Part shown: piece after piece, positions 52,181-61,887 of the stretch
How positions within the stretch are numbered: the first letter of the stretch is position 1
Layout: each line of letters opens with the position of its first letter
NCBI GenBank assembly: GCA_003554865.1
Contig: PWHJ01000001.1
Location: 78,046-142,045 of the forward strand
Source of the DNA: Bacteroidota bacterium
GTDB taxonomy: Bacteria; Bacteroidota; Bacteroidia; Bacteroidales; PUMT01
Direction: 5' to 3'
Length of the DNA stretch: 64,000 nucleotides
The notes under the pieces: model-generated
Databases searched by the model: none
What the model was told of the DNA's origin: nothing
What the model saw: the letters and a program-made list of their open reading frames with translations, nothing else
Position numbers and translations under genes: made by a program

Positions 52181-54709
52181 ATGGATGCAAATTTTTCGCA
52201 AAGAGTAAAGGATGTGTTGCTTTACAGCCGTGAAGAAGCCGTTCGCCTTGGAAACCGTAATATCGGTTCGGAACACCTTTTTTTGGGTATTCTCAGGGAC
52301 GGAGAAGGAACGGCCATTGACATTCTGTTGTCACTGGGGCTGGATTTGTCTGATATACGCAAAGCAATTGAAAAAAAAGTTGGTACAGGGGAGGCTCTTT
52401 CACCGGAAGAATCTCAAAATATACCGCTGTTAAAAACAACTGAAAGGGTTTTAAAGCTTGTCCATCTGGAAGCAAGGGCTTTCAAAACCGATACTATAAA
52501 TACCGGGCACCTTTTGCTTGCTATTTTAAAGGATGAGTCCAATTATATTTCACGGTTACTGGCAGAGGAAAATATTGACTACTTTGATGTTAAAGAAGAA
52601 ATGGAAGAAAAAGAGAAAAAACCAAAATCGGAATTTCCAAATGAAGATGATGACGAAATAAAAGGCCCCTTCGGCAGTGGTAAATCCTCTCAGGGCTCCG
52701 GTGCCAAATCAGGATCGGAAACTCCGGTTCTGGATAATTTTGGCATCGATCTGACCAAGGCAGCCGAAGAGAACCGCCTTGATCCAATTGTGGGAAGATC
52801 GGTTGAAATTGAACGGCTTGCCCAGATATTGAGCCGGAGAAAGAAAAACAACCCCATACTTATCGGTGATGCAGGTGTCGGAAAATCTGCAATTGTAGAA
52901 GGTCTTGCAATGAGGATTGTTCAAAAGAAAGTATCCAGGATTCTTTTCGGCAAGAGGGTCATTACCCTCGATCTGGCTTCAATAGTTGCCGGAACAAAGT
53001 ACAGGGGGCAATTTGAGGAGCGCATCAAGGCTATTTTGAATGAACTTGCCAAAACCGACAAGATCATACTTTTCATTGATGAAATACACACTATTGTAGG
53101 TGCCGGCGGAGCAACCGGTTCACTAGATGCAGCCAATATGCTTAAGCCCGCGCTTGCAAGGGGCGAGATACAATGTATCGGCGCAACCACACTAGATGAG
53201 TACCGTCAGCATATCGAAAAGGACGGGGCCCTGGAGCGCAGGTTCCAGAAAGTTATGGTGGAGCCCACTTCCGAAGAGGAGACCGTCGAAATACTCAACA
53301 ATATAAAAGACCGGTACGAAGATCATCACAATGTATATTACACCCCCGAGGCAATCAAGGCTTGTGTTTCCCTGACGGAAAGATATATAACCGACAGGCA
53401 CTTGCCTGACAAGGCTATTGATGCCCTTGATGAGGCAGGATCAAGAGTGCATATTTCCAATATTGTGGTTCCCCAGCAGATACTCGACTACGAAGAGCAG
53501 CTGGACAATATCCGTCAGGAAAAGGTTCAGTCGGTCAAAAACCAGAACTTTGAGCTGGCTGCCCGTTACCGCGACAAAGAAAAGGAGCTTTTGGATCTTA
53601 TAGATGTTGAAAAGCAAAAATGGGAAAAGGAGCTTTCAAAGAACAGGCAGGCTGTTGGAGAAGATAAGATAGCCGAGGTTGTGGCTATGATGACCGGCGT
53701 ACCGGTTCAGCGTGTTGCCCAGGACGAGGGCAGCAGGCTTGTTAAAATGGGTGATGAGCTGAAATCCCGCGTTATAGGCCAGGAACAGGCTATCGACAAT
53801 GTGGTAAAGGCCATCCAGCGTAACCGTGCCGGACTGAAGGATCCCAATAAACCTATCGGCTCCTTTGTATTTCTCGGTCCGACCGGTGTTGGAAAAACAG
53901 AGCTGGCCAAGGTTCTTGCCGAACACCTGTTTGAAAGCACCAACAATATGATCCGCATCGACATGAGTGAATATATGGAGAAGTTCTCAGTATCCCGTCT
54001 GGTAGGAGCACCTCCCGGGTATGTGGGATATGAGGAAGGCGGTCAGCTGACTGAAAAGGTGCGCCGCAGGCCCTACTCGGTTGTTCTTCTCGACGAGATC
54101 GAGAAAGCGCATCCCGATATCTATCATATCCTGCTTCAGGTCCTCGATGACGGTCAGCTAACCGACAGTCTGGGCCGCAGGGTGGATTTCAAGAACACAA
54201 TACTGATAATGACATCGAATATCGGAACAAGGCAGCTAAAAGACTTCGGTAAAGGCGTTGGATTCAGCACAACTGCAAATGAGGCCGGTTCACAGGACCA
54301 CATGAAGAGCCTCATACAGAAGGCGCTGAAGCAAACATTTTCACCGGAATTCCTAAACAGGGTAGACGATGTTGTAATATTCAACCAGCTTACCCGCGAG
54401 CACATTCACAAAATAATTGACATAGAGCTTAAGGGATTGTACAAGAGGGTTGACGAGCTGGGATACAATGTCAAGCTTAAGCCTTCGGTGAAAGATTACA
54501 TTGCTGATAAGGGATATGATGTTCAGTACGGTGCCAGGCCTCTAAAAAGGGCTATCCAAAAATACCTGGAAGATCCGATGGCCGAGGTTATTATCAAATC
54601 GGAGCTGAAGGAAGGCGATACGATCGTGGCCGAGTACAACAAGAAAAAGGACGAGGTCAAAATAATGATCGACAGCCAGGAGAAGAAGGAAAAACAAAAA
54701 TCGCGTTAA
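52181..54709 (+). CDS. clpC: ATP-dependent Clp protease ATP-binding subunit ClpC
   Basis: An 842-residue double-AAA+ unfoldase that feeds ClpP. Two Clp N repeats (about 1-145) are followed by AAA-1 with Walker A GDAGVGKS and IIGATTLDEYRQHIEKD-like pore region. A short coiled middle domain has a UVR-type segment (ELAARYRDKEKELL), and AAA-2 has GPTGVGKTELAK and GYVGYEEGGQLTE. A hydrophobic/Gly loop for ClpP docking lies in VGFSTTANE. The UVR segment and middle-domain size favour ClpC over ClpB. Its stop overlaps the convergent rimO stop. Confidence 0.93.
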   Translation: MDANFSQRVKDVLLYSREEAVRLGNRNIGSEHLFLGILRDGEGTAIDILLSLGLDLSDIRKAIEKKVGTGEALSPEESQNIPLLKTTERVLKLVHLEARAFKTDTINTGHLLLAILKDESNYISRLLAEENIDYFDVKEEMEEKEKKPKSEFPNEDDDEIKGPFGSGKSSQGSGAKSGSETPVLDNFGIDLTKAAEENRLDPIVGRSVEIERLAQILSRRKKNNPILIGDAGVGKSAIVEGLAMRIVQKKVSRILFGKRVITLDLASIVAGTKYRGQFEERIKAILNELAKTDKIILFIDEIHTIVGAGGATGSLDAANMLKPALARGEIQCIGATTLDEYRQHIEKDGALERRFQKVMVEPTSEEETVEILNNIKDRYEDHHNVYYTPEAIKACVSLTERYITDRHLPDKAIDALDEAGSRVHISNIVVPQQILDYEEQLDNIRQEKVQSVKNQNFELAARYRDKEKELLDLIDVEKQKWEKELSKNRQAVGEDKIAEVVAMMTGVPVQRVAQDEGSRLVKMGDELKSRVIGQEQAIDNVVKAIQRNRAGLKDPNKPIGSFVFLGPTGVGKTELAKVLAEHLFESTNNMIRIDMSEYMEKFSVSRLVGAPPGYVGYEEGGQLTEKVRRRPYSVVLLDEIEKAHPDIYHILLQVLDDGQLTDSLGRRVDFKNTILIMTSNIGTRQLKDFGKGVGFSTTANEAGSQDHMKSLIQKALKQTFSPEFLNRVDDVVIFNQLTREHIHKIIDIELKGLYKRVDELGYNVKLKPSVKDYIADKGYDVQYGARPLKRAIQKYLEDPMAEVIIKSELKEGDTIVAEYNKKKDEVKIMIDSQEKKEKQKSR

Positions 54710-56019
54710 AGATCTTCGTTTATAACGCTTCCATACAGGTCAAACTCGGAAGCCGAATCTATTTTAACATAATAAAAATTGCCCGGGACAAGTTTCCCGG
54801 GTTTTTTTATTATAACCTCCGGGTCCACTTCAGGGGAGTCAAACTCCGTTCTTCCTGCATAATGGTCCGATTCTTCACGGTCAATTATAACCCTGAAAGT
54901 TTTACCGGTTTTTTGAGCGTTAAGCGATTGGGATATCTGCTGCTGTATCGACATTATCTCATTTGCCCTTCTCTCTTTTTCTTCAGGGGGAACAGTATCC
55001 GGGTAATTTTCACCGGAGAGGGTGTTCTCTTCGTGCGAATATGTAAAAACACCAAGCCTGTCAAATTTCATATCCCGGACAAATTGCTTCAGCTGTTCAA
55101 ACTCCTTTTCCGATTCGCCCGGATGACCAACGAGCAAAGTTGTCCGAACGGCCACGCCCGGCACTTCTTTTCTTATTTTATTTATAAGGCTGGTGATATT
55201 TGCCTGCCCAGTGCCGCGGCGCATCTTTTTCAAAACACCGTCAGAGCAGTGTTGAAGCGGCATGTCAATATAGCGGCATACTGAAGGGTTTTCTCTCATA
55301 ACCTCCAGGATGTTACTTGGAAAAAGGGAAGGGAAAGCGTAATGCAGCCTTATCCATTCAATACCTTGAATTTCGGAAATTTTTTGAACCAAATTAGCAA
55401 GCAGCGGCTTTTTGTGAAGATCAACACCGTAATAGGTCAGATCCTGGGCTATCAGTATAAGTTCTTTCACACCTTTATCTGCCAGCAACTGTGCTTCCTG
55501 AACAAGCTCATCCATTGGTGCCGATACGTGCCTGCCCCTTATTTCAGGTATGATACAAAAAGAGCAGGTGCGGCTGCAGCCTTCTGAAATTTTAAGATAG
55601 GCGTAATGAGAAGGAGTGGATACGATTCTTTCTTCTGTATACTCTTTTTTGTATTTTATTCCCAGTGCTGAGGCAATACCCTCCCAGTCTGTAACCCCAA
55701 AATACCCCTCAACTTCCGGAATCTCACTTTTCAGCTCTTTGCCATACCTTTGGGAAAGGCAGCCCATAACGTACAATTTGCCTGTTTTTCCCCTCTTCTT
55801 TTCTTCGGCGAATTTCAGGATCATGTCGATCGACTCGCGCTTGGCATCGTTAATAAAGCCGCATGTATTGATAATAACCGCGTTGTGGGAGGAATTTTCA
55901 TCGTCAAAAAAAACTTTCCAGTTGTTTGCCGCAAGTATACCGGAGAGCTTCTCTGAATCAACAGTGTTTTTTGAGCAACCCATTGTTACAATGTTCACTG
56001 TTGAGGGGTTTGCCTTCAC
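54706..56019 (-). CDS. rimO: Ribosomal protein S12 methylthiotransferase RimO
   Basis: A 437-residue radical SAM methylthiotransferase acting on an Asp of ribosomal protein S12. The UPF0004 N-terminal domain has its first cluster cysteines in VTMGCSKNTVDSE, INTCGFINDAK and VMGCLSQRY. The radical SAM motif is SEGCSRTCSFCIIPEIRG, and a TRAM domain occupies about 375-437. It follows ftsY by 32 bases, and the rpmB-rpmG-DUF4295-ftsY-rimO order is typical of the phylum. Confidence 0.95.
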   Translation of the reverse strand: MKANPSTVNIVTMGCSKNTVDSEKLSGILAANNWKVFFDDENSSHNAVIINTCGFINDAKRESIDMILKFAEEKKRGKTGKLYVMGCLSQRYGKELKSEIPEVEGYFGVTDWEGIASALGIKYKKEYTEERIVSTPSHYAYLKISEGCSRTCSFCIIPEIRGRHVSAPMDELVQEAQLLADKGVKELILIAQDLTYYGVDLHKKPLLANLVQKISEIQGIEWIRLHYAFPSLFPSNILEVMRENPSVCRYIDMPLQHCSDGVLKKMRRGTGQANITSLINKIRKEVPGVAVRTTLLVGHPGESEKEFEQLKQFVRDMKFDRLGVFTYSHEENTLSGENYPDTVPPEEKERRANEIMSIQQQISQSLNAQKTGKTFRVIIDREESDHYAGRTEFDSPEVDPEVIIKKPGKLVPGNFYYVKIDSASEFDLYGSVINEDL

Positions 56020-56051
56020 GATGAAAAAATTTTAAAGCGTTAAGAAAAGTT

Positions 56052-57002
56052 TTAATTGGAGAACAGGGAGTCGACAAATTCCATTTTGTTGAATATCAGC
56101 AGGTCATCCAGTCCCTCTCCCACTCCTATGTATTTTACGGGTATTTTGAACTGATCCGATATTCCTATTACTACTCCCCCTTTGGCTGTCCCGTCAAGTT
56201 TTGTGAGCGCAATGGCCGTCACCTCTGTCGAACCGGTAAACTGTTTTGCCTGCTCGAATGCGTTTTGCCCGGTCGACCCGTCAAGTATTAAAAGTACTTC
56301 ATGAGGTGCGTCGGGAATAACTTTTGACATCACTTTTTTGATCTTGCCAAGCTCGTTCATCAGGCTTACCTTGTTGTGCAGCCTGCCTGCGGTATCAACA
56401 AGAACAACGTCCGTGTTTTTTGACCTGGCAGAAGCAAGTGTGTCGTAAGCTACCGAGGCCGGGTCCGATCCGTGCTTCTGCTTTATAAGGTTTACCCCTA
56501 CCCGTGATGCCCATATATCAAGCTGCTCTATAGCCGCAGCCCTGTATGTATCAGCGGCTCCTATCATTACACTGTTACCCCTTTTTTTAAACTGATGGGC
56601 AAGCTTGCCTATGGTAGTGGTCTTGCCTACCCCGTTTACTCCCACCACCATTATAATATAGGGTTTTTTGTCTGGGGGAACGGTAAAATCCTCCTGTTCA
56701 GCCCCTTCTCCCCCAAGCATGGAGGCTATCTCTTCCCTGAGGATATTGTTCAATTCGGCAGTACCCATGTACTTTTCCCTTGCTACACGATTTGATATAT
56801 TGTCAATTATCTTGACTGTAGTATTAATTCCCACATCGGAGCTGATAAGGGCCTCTTCCAGGTTGTCCAGCACATCCTCGTCAACTTTTGATTTGCCTGC
56901 AACAGCCCTGGACAGCCTTTTAAAGACACTTTCCCTGGTCTTTTCAAGACCGCGGTCAAGACTCTTTTTTTTCCCGGTTGAAAATATGCCGAAATTAAAC
57001 AT
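56052..57002 (-). CDS. ftsY: Signal recognition particle receptor FtsY
   Basis: A 316-residue SRP receptor GTPase with only the NG core and no long acidic A domain, as usual in Bacteroidota. GVNGVGKTTTIGKLA, DTAGRLHNK and TKLDGTAKGG are the G motifs, and YIGVGEGLDDL is the C-terminal element. It pairs with Ffh encoded at 13867. Confidence 0.96.
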   Translation of the reverse strand: MFNFGIFSTGKKKSLDRGLEKTRESVFKRLSRAVAGKSKVDEDVLDNLEEALISSDVGINTTVKIIDNISNRVAREKYMGTAELNNILREEIASMLGGEGAEQEDFTVPPDKKPYIIMVVGVNGVGKTTTIGKLAHQFKKRGNSVMIGAADTYRAAAIEQLDIWASRVGVNLIKQKHGSDPASVAYDTLASARSKNTDVVLVDTAGRLHNKVSLMNELGKIKKVMSKVIPDAPHEVLLILDGSTGQNAFEQAKQFTGSTEVTAIALTKLDGTAKGGVVIGISDQFKIPVKYIGVGEGLDDLLIFNKMEFVDSLFSN

Positions 57003-57156
57003 TATGCCCGGTGTTTAAATTCAAAATATAAAAGTAATGCAGGCCACAAAGCCAGGCTGGCTTGCTTAAGGTGTTTTTGAATAGCTCAGAGTATAAAGGC
57101 TGCAAATGATTATGGGCTTTTAAGAGCAAAAAATGGCTTATCCGGGGATAAATAAA

Positions 57157-57315
57157 TTATTTTTCTCCGGCGAAAAAATTATTTACGTATTCCTTGTTTA
57201 TTATATCCTCTTTAAAAACATAATGTCCGGTTTTCGAAGATTTAACCATTTTGATGACTTTTACCAGGTTCCTCGCATCACCGGCTTTAAATGTTGATAC
57301 TACTTTCTTGGCCAT
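57157..57315 (-). CDS. DUF4295 small protein
   Basis: A 52-codon gene on the minus strand, start ATG at 57315 and stop at 57157. The peptide begins MAKKVVSTFKAGDARNLVKV and ends FFAGEK. It is basic and conserved in Bacteroidota between rpmG and ftsY. The location inside a ribosomal-protein cluster suggests a ribosome- or translation-linked role. The rpmG stop is 9 bases upstream. Confidence 0.85.
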   Translation of the reverse strand: MAKKVVSTFKAGDARNLVKVIKMVKSSKTGHYVFKEDIINKEYVNNFFAGEK

Positions 57316-57324
57316 AATTACAGT

Positions 57325-57513
57325 TTATTTTATTTCACGGTGAACTGTGACTTTTCTTAATATAGGGTTGTACTTCCTCAACTCAAGCTTATCAGGTGTA
57401 TTTTTTCTGTTCTTTGTTGTTATATACCTGGATGTACCGGGCATACCTGTCTTCTTGTGCTCGGTGCACTCAAGTATAACCTGCTGTCTGTTTTCTTTAA
57501 TTTTCTTTGCCAT
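57325..57513 (-). CDS. rpmG: 50S ribosomal protein L33
   Basis: A 62-residue L33 ([27 protein letters not shown] split over its first half, then [22 protein letters not shown]-type ending). It has one Cys only, so it is a zinc-free type. A GGAGG-like element precedes the start. rpmB lies 15 bases upstream and the DUF4295 gene 9 bases downstream. Confidence 0.95.
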   Translation of the reverse strand: MAKKIKENRQQVILECTEHKKTGMPGTSRYITTKNRKNTPDKLELRKYNPILRKVTVHREIK

Positions 57514-57528
57514 TTATAAATCCTCCTT

Positions 57529-57771
57529 TTAAACGGTTTTAATGTAACCTTTCTTTTCAGCCTCTTTAAGAACGGTATGAAGACCCTTTTTATTGATCAG
57601 CCTTATAGCCTCGGTCGATACCCTAAGGGTAATCCAGCGGTCTTCCTCCTCATAGTAAAACTTTTTGGTAAAAAGGTTCGGATAAAACCGCCTTTTGGTC
57701 TTCCTGTTCGAGTGAGAAACATTATTGCCGGTTAAAGCACCCTTTCCTGTTATTTCACAAAATTTTGACAT
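57529..57771 (-). CDS. rpmB: 50S ribosomal protein L28
   Basis: An 80-residue L28 ([48 protein letters not shown]). First gene of the rpmB-rpmG-DUF4295-ftsY-rimO cluster. TAAGTTTG boxes on the minus strand at 57844-57851 and 57892-57899 are candidate -7 elements, though neither has a clear -33. Confidence 0.95.
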   Translation of the reverse strand: MSKFCEITGKGALTGNNVSHSNRKTKRRFYPNLFTKKFYYEEEDRWITLRVSTEAIRLINKKGLHTVLKEAEKKGYIKTV

Positions 57772-58004
57772 CTTACAATATTTTTACTTTTAATATACCT
57801 TAATTTGAACAGTTTGCAAAATTCGTTATTTTTTTCAATAATTCAAACTTATTTTCAATTAATTTTTATGCATTTAAAAGACCCGTCACCTCAAACTTAT
57901 GTTGCTACTGAAGGCCTTTTTTAAGACCAGCACTTTAGCCCTTTGCAGAATTATTAAGTTCAAACTGCCCTTACCCATACCTGTCCTTTCTAAAGCAAGC
58001 GGTT

Positions 58005-59243
58005 CTATGTTTTTATATTTTTGCGAAGCATATTTAGTGCTGTCACCGAAGCCCTTTTAATATTCCTTTCCCGGTTGTCGCCAAAATAAAAAATATCGGA
58101 AAAGCAACCCCGGGGAGTATTCACCGCAATGCATACCATCCCGGCAGGCTTTTGCGGTGTGCCCCCGTCAGGTCCGGCAATACCGGAAATAGCCACAGAA
58201 TAGTCGGTTTGCATAATACGGCTGCCGTTGACAGCCATAGCTTCAACCGTTTGTTTACTTACTGCACCGTATTTACTTAATATATTGTCGTCTATATTAA
58301 GCAAACCCGTTTTAAGCTCATTTGAATAGACCACTATTCCTCCCTTGAAATATTGCGAACACCCCGGAACTGAAACCAGCATTGAAGATATCTTCCCTCC
58401 TGTACAGCTTTCAATTGTACATAATGTTTTGTTGTTAGCTTTCAGCATATTTCCAACAATCATCTCAAGTGTTTCTTCATTGTACCCTACAATATATTGC
58501 GGGATGATCTTTTTCAGTTTTTCAGCCTGCCCTTCAACCGACTCTTTTGCCTTTTGCATGCTCTGGTCACGGGCGCCAAGGCGCAGTCTGATTATCCCCG
58601 GTGAAGGAAGATAGGCAAGAGTTACATTTTCGGGAAGCTCATTTTCAAAATCCCGGAGAATATCGGCCAGCATGGCTTCAAAGCTGCCGCTTGTAACTAT
58701 CGTTTTTTGATAATGTGCAGGCAGTTTCAGAGAGCGGGTAAGGCGGGGAATAATTTCCTTTTCCACTATATTTTCCATTTCAAAAGGAACTCCCGGTATA
58801 ACCACAAATATTTTCTTCTCTTTTTCCATCCACAGTCCCGGAGCAGTCCCCAGGGGATTCATAACAGGATCTGCATTTGCCGGTATTTCCGCCTGGCGGC
58901 GGTTATTTTTGTTAAGGGGCAGTTGTTTTTTACGAAGCAATTGCTTTATATTCTCCAGCACACTTTTGTTTTCTACCAGGTGCGTGCCAAAAAAGTCGCA
59001 AAGTGCCGCTTTTGTAACATCATCGTGTGTCGGACCAAGTCCACCGCCCACAATGATCACATCCGACCGCCTTTCAGCTTCCTCCAGTATGCCGGCAACC
59101 TCCCCGCGGCAGTCGGGTACCGAAGAAATCCGCTTTACGGCAAGCCCTGCCAACGTAAGCCTGTCGGCAATCCATGTCGCATTTGTATCGGTTACCCTCC
59201 CTTCCAGAAGCTCATTCCCTATTGTTATAATCTCAGCCGGCAT
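58005..59243 (-). CDS. cinA: CinA family nicotinamide-nucleotide amidohydrolase
   Basis: A 412-residue CinA. The N-terminal molybdopterin-binding-like domain (about 1-170: EIITIGNELLEGRVTDTNA, GGGLGPTHDDVTKAAL) is linked to the C-terminal amidohydrolase (about 250-412: TIESCTGGKISSMLVSVPG, AISGIAGPDGGTPQKPAG). The pair acts in pyridine-nucleotide salvage by cleaving ADP-ribose/NMN-type products. Monocistronic on the minus strand. Confidence 0.93.
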   Translation of the reverse strand: MPAEIITIGNELLEGRVTDTNATWIADRLTLAGLAVKRISSVPDCRGEVAGILEEAERRSDVIIVGGGLGPTHDDVTKAALCDFFGTHLVENKSVLENIKQLLRKKQLPLNKNNRRQAEIPANADPVMNPLGTAPGLWMEKEKKIFVVIPGVPFEMENIVEKEIIPRLTRSLKLPAHYQKTIVTSGSFEAMLADILRDFENELPENVTLAYLPSPGIIRLRLGARDQSMQKAKESVEGQAEKLKKIIPQYIVGYNEETLEMIVGNMLKANNKTLCTIESCTGGKISSMLVSVPGCSQYFKGGIVVYSNELKTGLLNIDDNILSKYGAVSKQTVEAMAVNGSRIMQTDYSVAISGIAGPDGGTPQKPAGMVCIAVNTPRGCFSDIFYFGDNRERNIKRASVTALNMLRKNIKT

Positions 59244-59270
59244 AATTTTGCAATAATTACCTCAATATTA

Positions 59271-59335
59271 AAGCAGTATCAATTACTTTTCAACATCACT
59301 GCAGTATCAGGTTTCTTCATTACTGCAGTATTAAT
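59271..59335. repeat. Degenerate tandem repeat with GCAGTAT core
   Basis: The core GCAGTAT (first bases at 59273, 59301 and 59325) recurs at spacings of 28 and 24, the last two copies as ACTGCAGTAT/CACTGCAGTAT. It lies at the 3' end of the M48 gene on the minus strand. Confidence 0.5.
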
Positions 59336-60566
59336 CTTCTTCCCCGGCCTTTTTCATTGCACTCAGTCTTTGCAGCAAAGGCGGGTGCGAATAATTGAAA
59401 AAGACATAAGCCGGATGCGGTGTTAAATTGCTCAGGTTTTTCGCCGAGAGTCTTTTAAGTGCCGCCGCCAGGTCATCAGCATTGTGATTCAGTGCTGCAA
59501 ACCGGTCAGCTTCATATTCGTTCTTTCTTGAGAGCACATTGGTTAACAGTCCCAATACAGTAGAAATCGGCGAATAAAGAAGGGAAAAAGCGAGCAGTCC
59601 CACGTGAAATGATGGCTCCCCGGCACCCAGCGCGGCCGAAAGATGCGGATTATCAATAAAAAGGGAAAGAAGCCAGAGAGTAAAACCTGTAGTGAGAAGT
59701 GATATGATAAGGCCCTGTCTGATATGCTTCTTCTTGTAGTGCCCTATTTCATGAGTAAGCACGGCAACGATCTCATTGTTTTTAAGATCATTGATAAGAG
59801 TATCGAACAACACGATCCTCTTTTTTTTGCCCAGTCCGGCAAAATAAGCGTTTGCCTTTGAAGAGCGTTTCGAGCCGTCAATCACATATACATCCTCAAG
59901 CTCAAAACCTGTTCTCCCGGTCATATCCTCTATCTCACTCTTAAGCTCGCCCTCGCCAAGGGGCGTTTGCTTGTTGAAAAGAGGGACAATGAGAGTAGAG
60001 TAGAACATATTCATAAATATCATAAAAGCTCCGGCAGTAATCCATGCATAAACCCAGAACCATGTTGTTGTCTGAAGGTAAAACCAGGTAATAAGAGCAA
60101 GCAGTCCACCGCCGATTATAATCGAAAGGGCCCACCCCTTCAGCTTGTCAGTTACAAATAACCAGGGAGTTGTTTTATTGAACCCGAACCGCTCTTCGAT
60201 CACAAAAGTATGATATACCTGGAAAGGTATATTAATAATATCTGAAGCAATCATTAAGATACCGAAAAATATTACAGTCACGGCCACCGGGTGATCGCTT
60301 AAACCGCGGGCCAGAGAATCTACAAATGCAAATCCTTCCAAAAAGAGCATCAAAAGTATCACAACCAGATTAAATGCACCTGTGAAAAGCGAAAATCTTC
60401 GATTTACCTGTTCATACAAAATAGATTTTCTGTATTTTTCCTCATCGAAGAAACCTTCCACCTCTTCCGGGAGCTTTTCGGATCTTTTGAGAGAATTAAG
60501 GTATTCCAGCACAGCATCCAGGATGTACTGCCCTATTACAAGTATAACTATTATATAAAACAGCAT
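59331..60566 (-). CDS. M48 family membrane zinc metallopeptidase (CAAX protease 1-like)
   Basis: A 411-residue Ste24/HtpX-type protease. Multiple membrane helices (about residues 1-25, 60-85, 100-120, 150-200 and later) surround the zinc site LTHEIGHYKKKH (about 270). The third ligand Glu lies in RKNEYEADRFAA. The N-terminal half resembles the Ste24 Peptidase_M48_N domain. Bacterial members take part in membrane protein quality control. The C-terminal HPAYVFFNYSHPPLLQRL is typical. Confidence 0.92.
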   Translation of the reverse strand: MLFYIIVILVIGQYILDAVLEYLNSLKRSEKLPEEVEGFFDEEKYRKSILYEQVNRRFSLFTGAFNLVVILLMLFLEGFAFVDSLARGLSDHPVAVTVIFFGILMIASDIINIPFQVYHTFVIEERFGFNKTTPWLFVTDKLKGWALSIIIGGGLLALITWFYLQTTTWFWVYAWITAGAFMIFMNMFYSTLIVPLFNKQTPLGEGELKSEIEDMTGRTGFELEDVYVIDGSKRSSKANAYFAGLGKKKRIVLFDTLINDLKNNEIVAVLTHEIGHYKKKHIRQGLIISLLTTGFTLWLLSLFIDNPHLSAALGAGEPSFHVGLLAFSLLYSPISTVLGLLTNVLSRKNEYEADRFAALNHNADDLAAALKRLSAKNLSNLTPHPAYVFFNYSHPPLLQRLSAMKKAGEED

Positions 60567-60671
60567 ATATTTAATTTTTCAAGTTTTAATTTAAAATTTT
60601 TGCCTGTAATGATACACGGGGCGGTAAAAAATACCCCGGCCATACTTCCGGAGTCTAAGCTCCGGCAAACA
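60567..60671. other. Upstream region of M48 gene
   Basis: AT-rich leader next to the start and a GC-richer stretch with an imperfect inverted repeat (CTTCCGGAGTCTAAGCTCCGG, 60644-60664 region). No promoter box was identified. Confidence 0.35.
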
Positions 60672-60850
60672 AGTTCATTTATTCCCTGCGGAGCACCTGT
60701 TCTGACTCCAAGGCATACCTTTTAATTTGCCTGCTGCGTTGTACCTGTTCATTTGCCTGCCGGGGAATGTTTGTTCATTTACATCATACGGCGCCCCTGT
60801 TCATTAATCTACCGTGACACATCTGTTCATTAACCCAGGATTCGGGTATT
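60672..60850. repeat. Degenerate 26-base tandem array, TGTTCATTWA core
   Basis: GTTC of the core falls at 60673, 60699, 60747, 60773, 60799 and 60825, so four intervals are exactly 26 bases and one is 48. Inside the 48-base interval a degenerate unit (TTAATTTGCCTGC) can be aligned. The 5' 8-10 bases of each unit are conserved and the rest is variable and GC-richer. The period is not a multiple of 3, so this is not a protein repeat. Confidence 0.65.
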
Positions 60851-60859
60851 AACGGATAT

Positions 60860-61864
60860 CTAAGGGTGAACAATTTGTTCGTCAATCTTTTTTCTCTCCT
60901 TTTTCCTCTCCTCAAGTAATTCCATATACTCTTCCTTGCCGGGCCGGTCGTGAAGCTCCATCGATTTTTCCAGCCACTTTATCCCAACCTCAAAATTGCC
61001 CTTCATTTCAGAAATAAAAGCCATATTGAAAGCAGCGGCGGCAGCAACCGGATTGTACCAGTAATCTGTAAGAGGCATCAGCAGCTCCGCGGCTTTTTCC
61101 CATTCGTGTTGTTCAATATGCATAGCTGCTTCACTTATTTTGGTCGAGACCATAGAAGAGTAATAAACCCTCTCGGCGAGCTCCCAATGAGGTGCTATAC
61201 GTCTTGCATAGTTGAGGTTTGAAAAATAGGCCGCCTCCTTCCATGCCTCCTCCCTGGACGGGAGCGCTTCTCTTGCAGCCCTGCGGTTTGATGAACTGCT
61301 TCCCCACCTGAGGGTATCCTCAAATGTATGCTCGTTGATTATTCCGGCCCCGTCACCTTCGTAGAAACGCCATAAAGCCTCTATATACAAAGTCTTCACC
61401 ACCTCATACCTGCCGCTTCTGGCCCTTGTTCTCGTGGAATCCTCAAGGTTGAAGTATTCAAAAGAAACAACCGCGTCCGCCTCCAGCGAGTCGACCAGAT
61501 GATAAACAAATCCCGGCTCAAGGGGCGGCCTTTTATGGAGGCTGTCAGCGTGAACGGTCTCCAGGATCATTGTAGTGTCAACAAAACCGAAACGGGGCGA
61601 CTCGTTAAGAATGTCGGCCAGACTGAAGATACCTTCCGTAGAGGCCATGTTTAAAATCTCCAGCTTCTCTTTTTCACTGTTGTTTTGGACAATGCTGTCG
61701 GGCAGGTAAATATTCCTGTTTAAAAGTACCAATTCTTCAAGTCCGGCGGGTATTGATACTTCGCCAGGCTCCAGCATCTCTATATCGATGCGGTTCACTG
61801 TCAGGCACGAACCAAGTGACAGCAATGCCAAATATGCTGTTAACAACCTCAGTTTAAGGCCCAT
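60860..61864 (-). CDS. DUF6340 family lipoprotein
   Basis: A 334-residue probable lipoprotein (lipobox LGSC, Cys about residue 20). The N-terminal half (about 20-190) resembles DUF6340: LVLLNRNIYLPDS and DSLEADAVVSFEYFNLE. The C-terminal ~120 residues are TPR-like (AAELLMPLTDYWYNPVAAAA; GIKWLEKSMELHDRPGK). Function unknown; likely on the inner face of the outer membrane. It is 23 bases after fabG on the same strand. Confidence 0.75.
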   Translation of the reverse strand: MGLKLRLLTAYLALLSLGSCLTVNRIDIEMLEPGEVSIPAGLEELVLLNRNIYLPDSIVQNNSEKEKLEILNMASTEGIFSLADILNESPRFGFVDTTMILETVHADSLHKRPPLEPGFVYHLVDSLEADAVVSFEYFNLEDSTRTRARSGRYEVVKTLYIEALWRFYEGDGAGIINEHTFEDTLRWGSSSSNRRAAREALPSREEAWKEAAYFSNLNYARRIAPHWELAERVYYSSMVSTKISEAAMHIEQHEWEKAAELLMPLTDYWYNPVAAAAAFNMAFISEMKGNFEVGIKWLEKSMELHDRPGKEEYMELLEERKKERKKIDEQIVHP

Positions 61865-61887
61865 AGAACAAATTTAAAGTGACCGTT

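Noticed and set aside
60672-60850. Possible CRISPR array
   Set aside because: The conserved core is only 8-10 bases, units are 26 bases including the variable part, and no cas gene is nearby.
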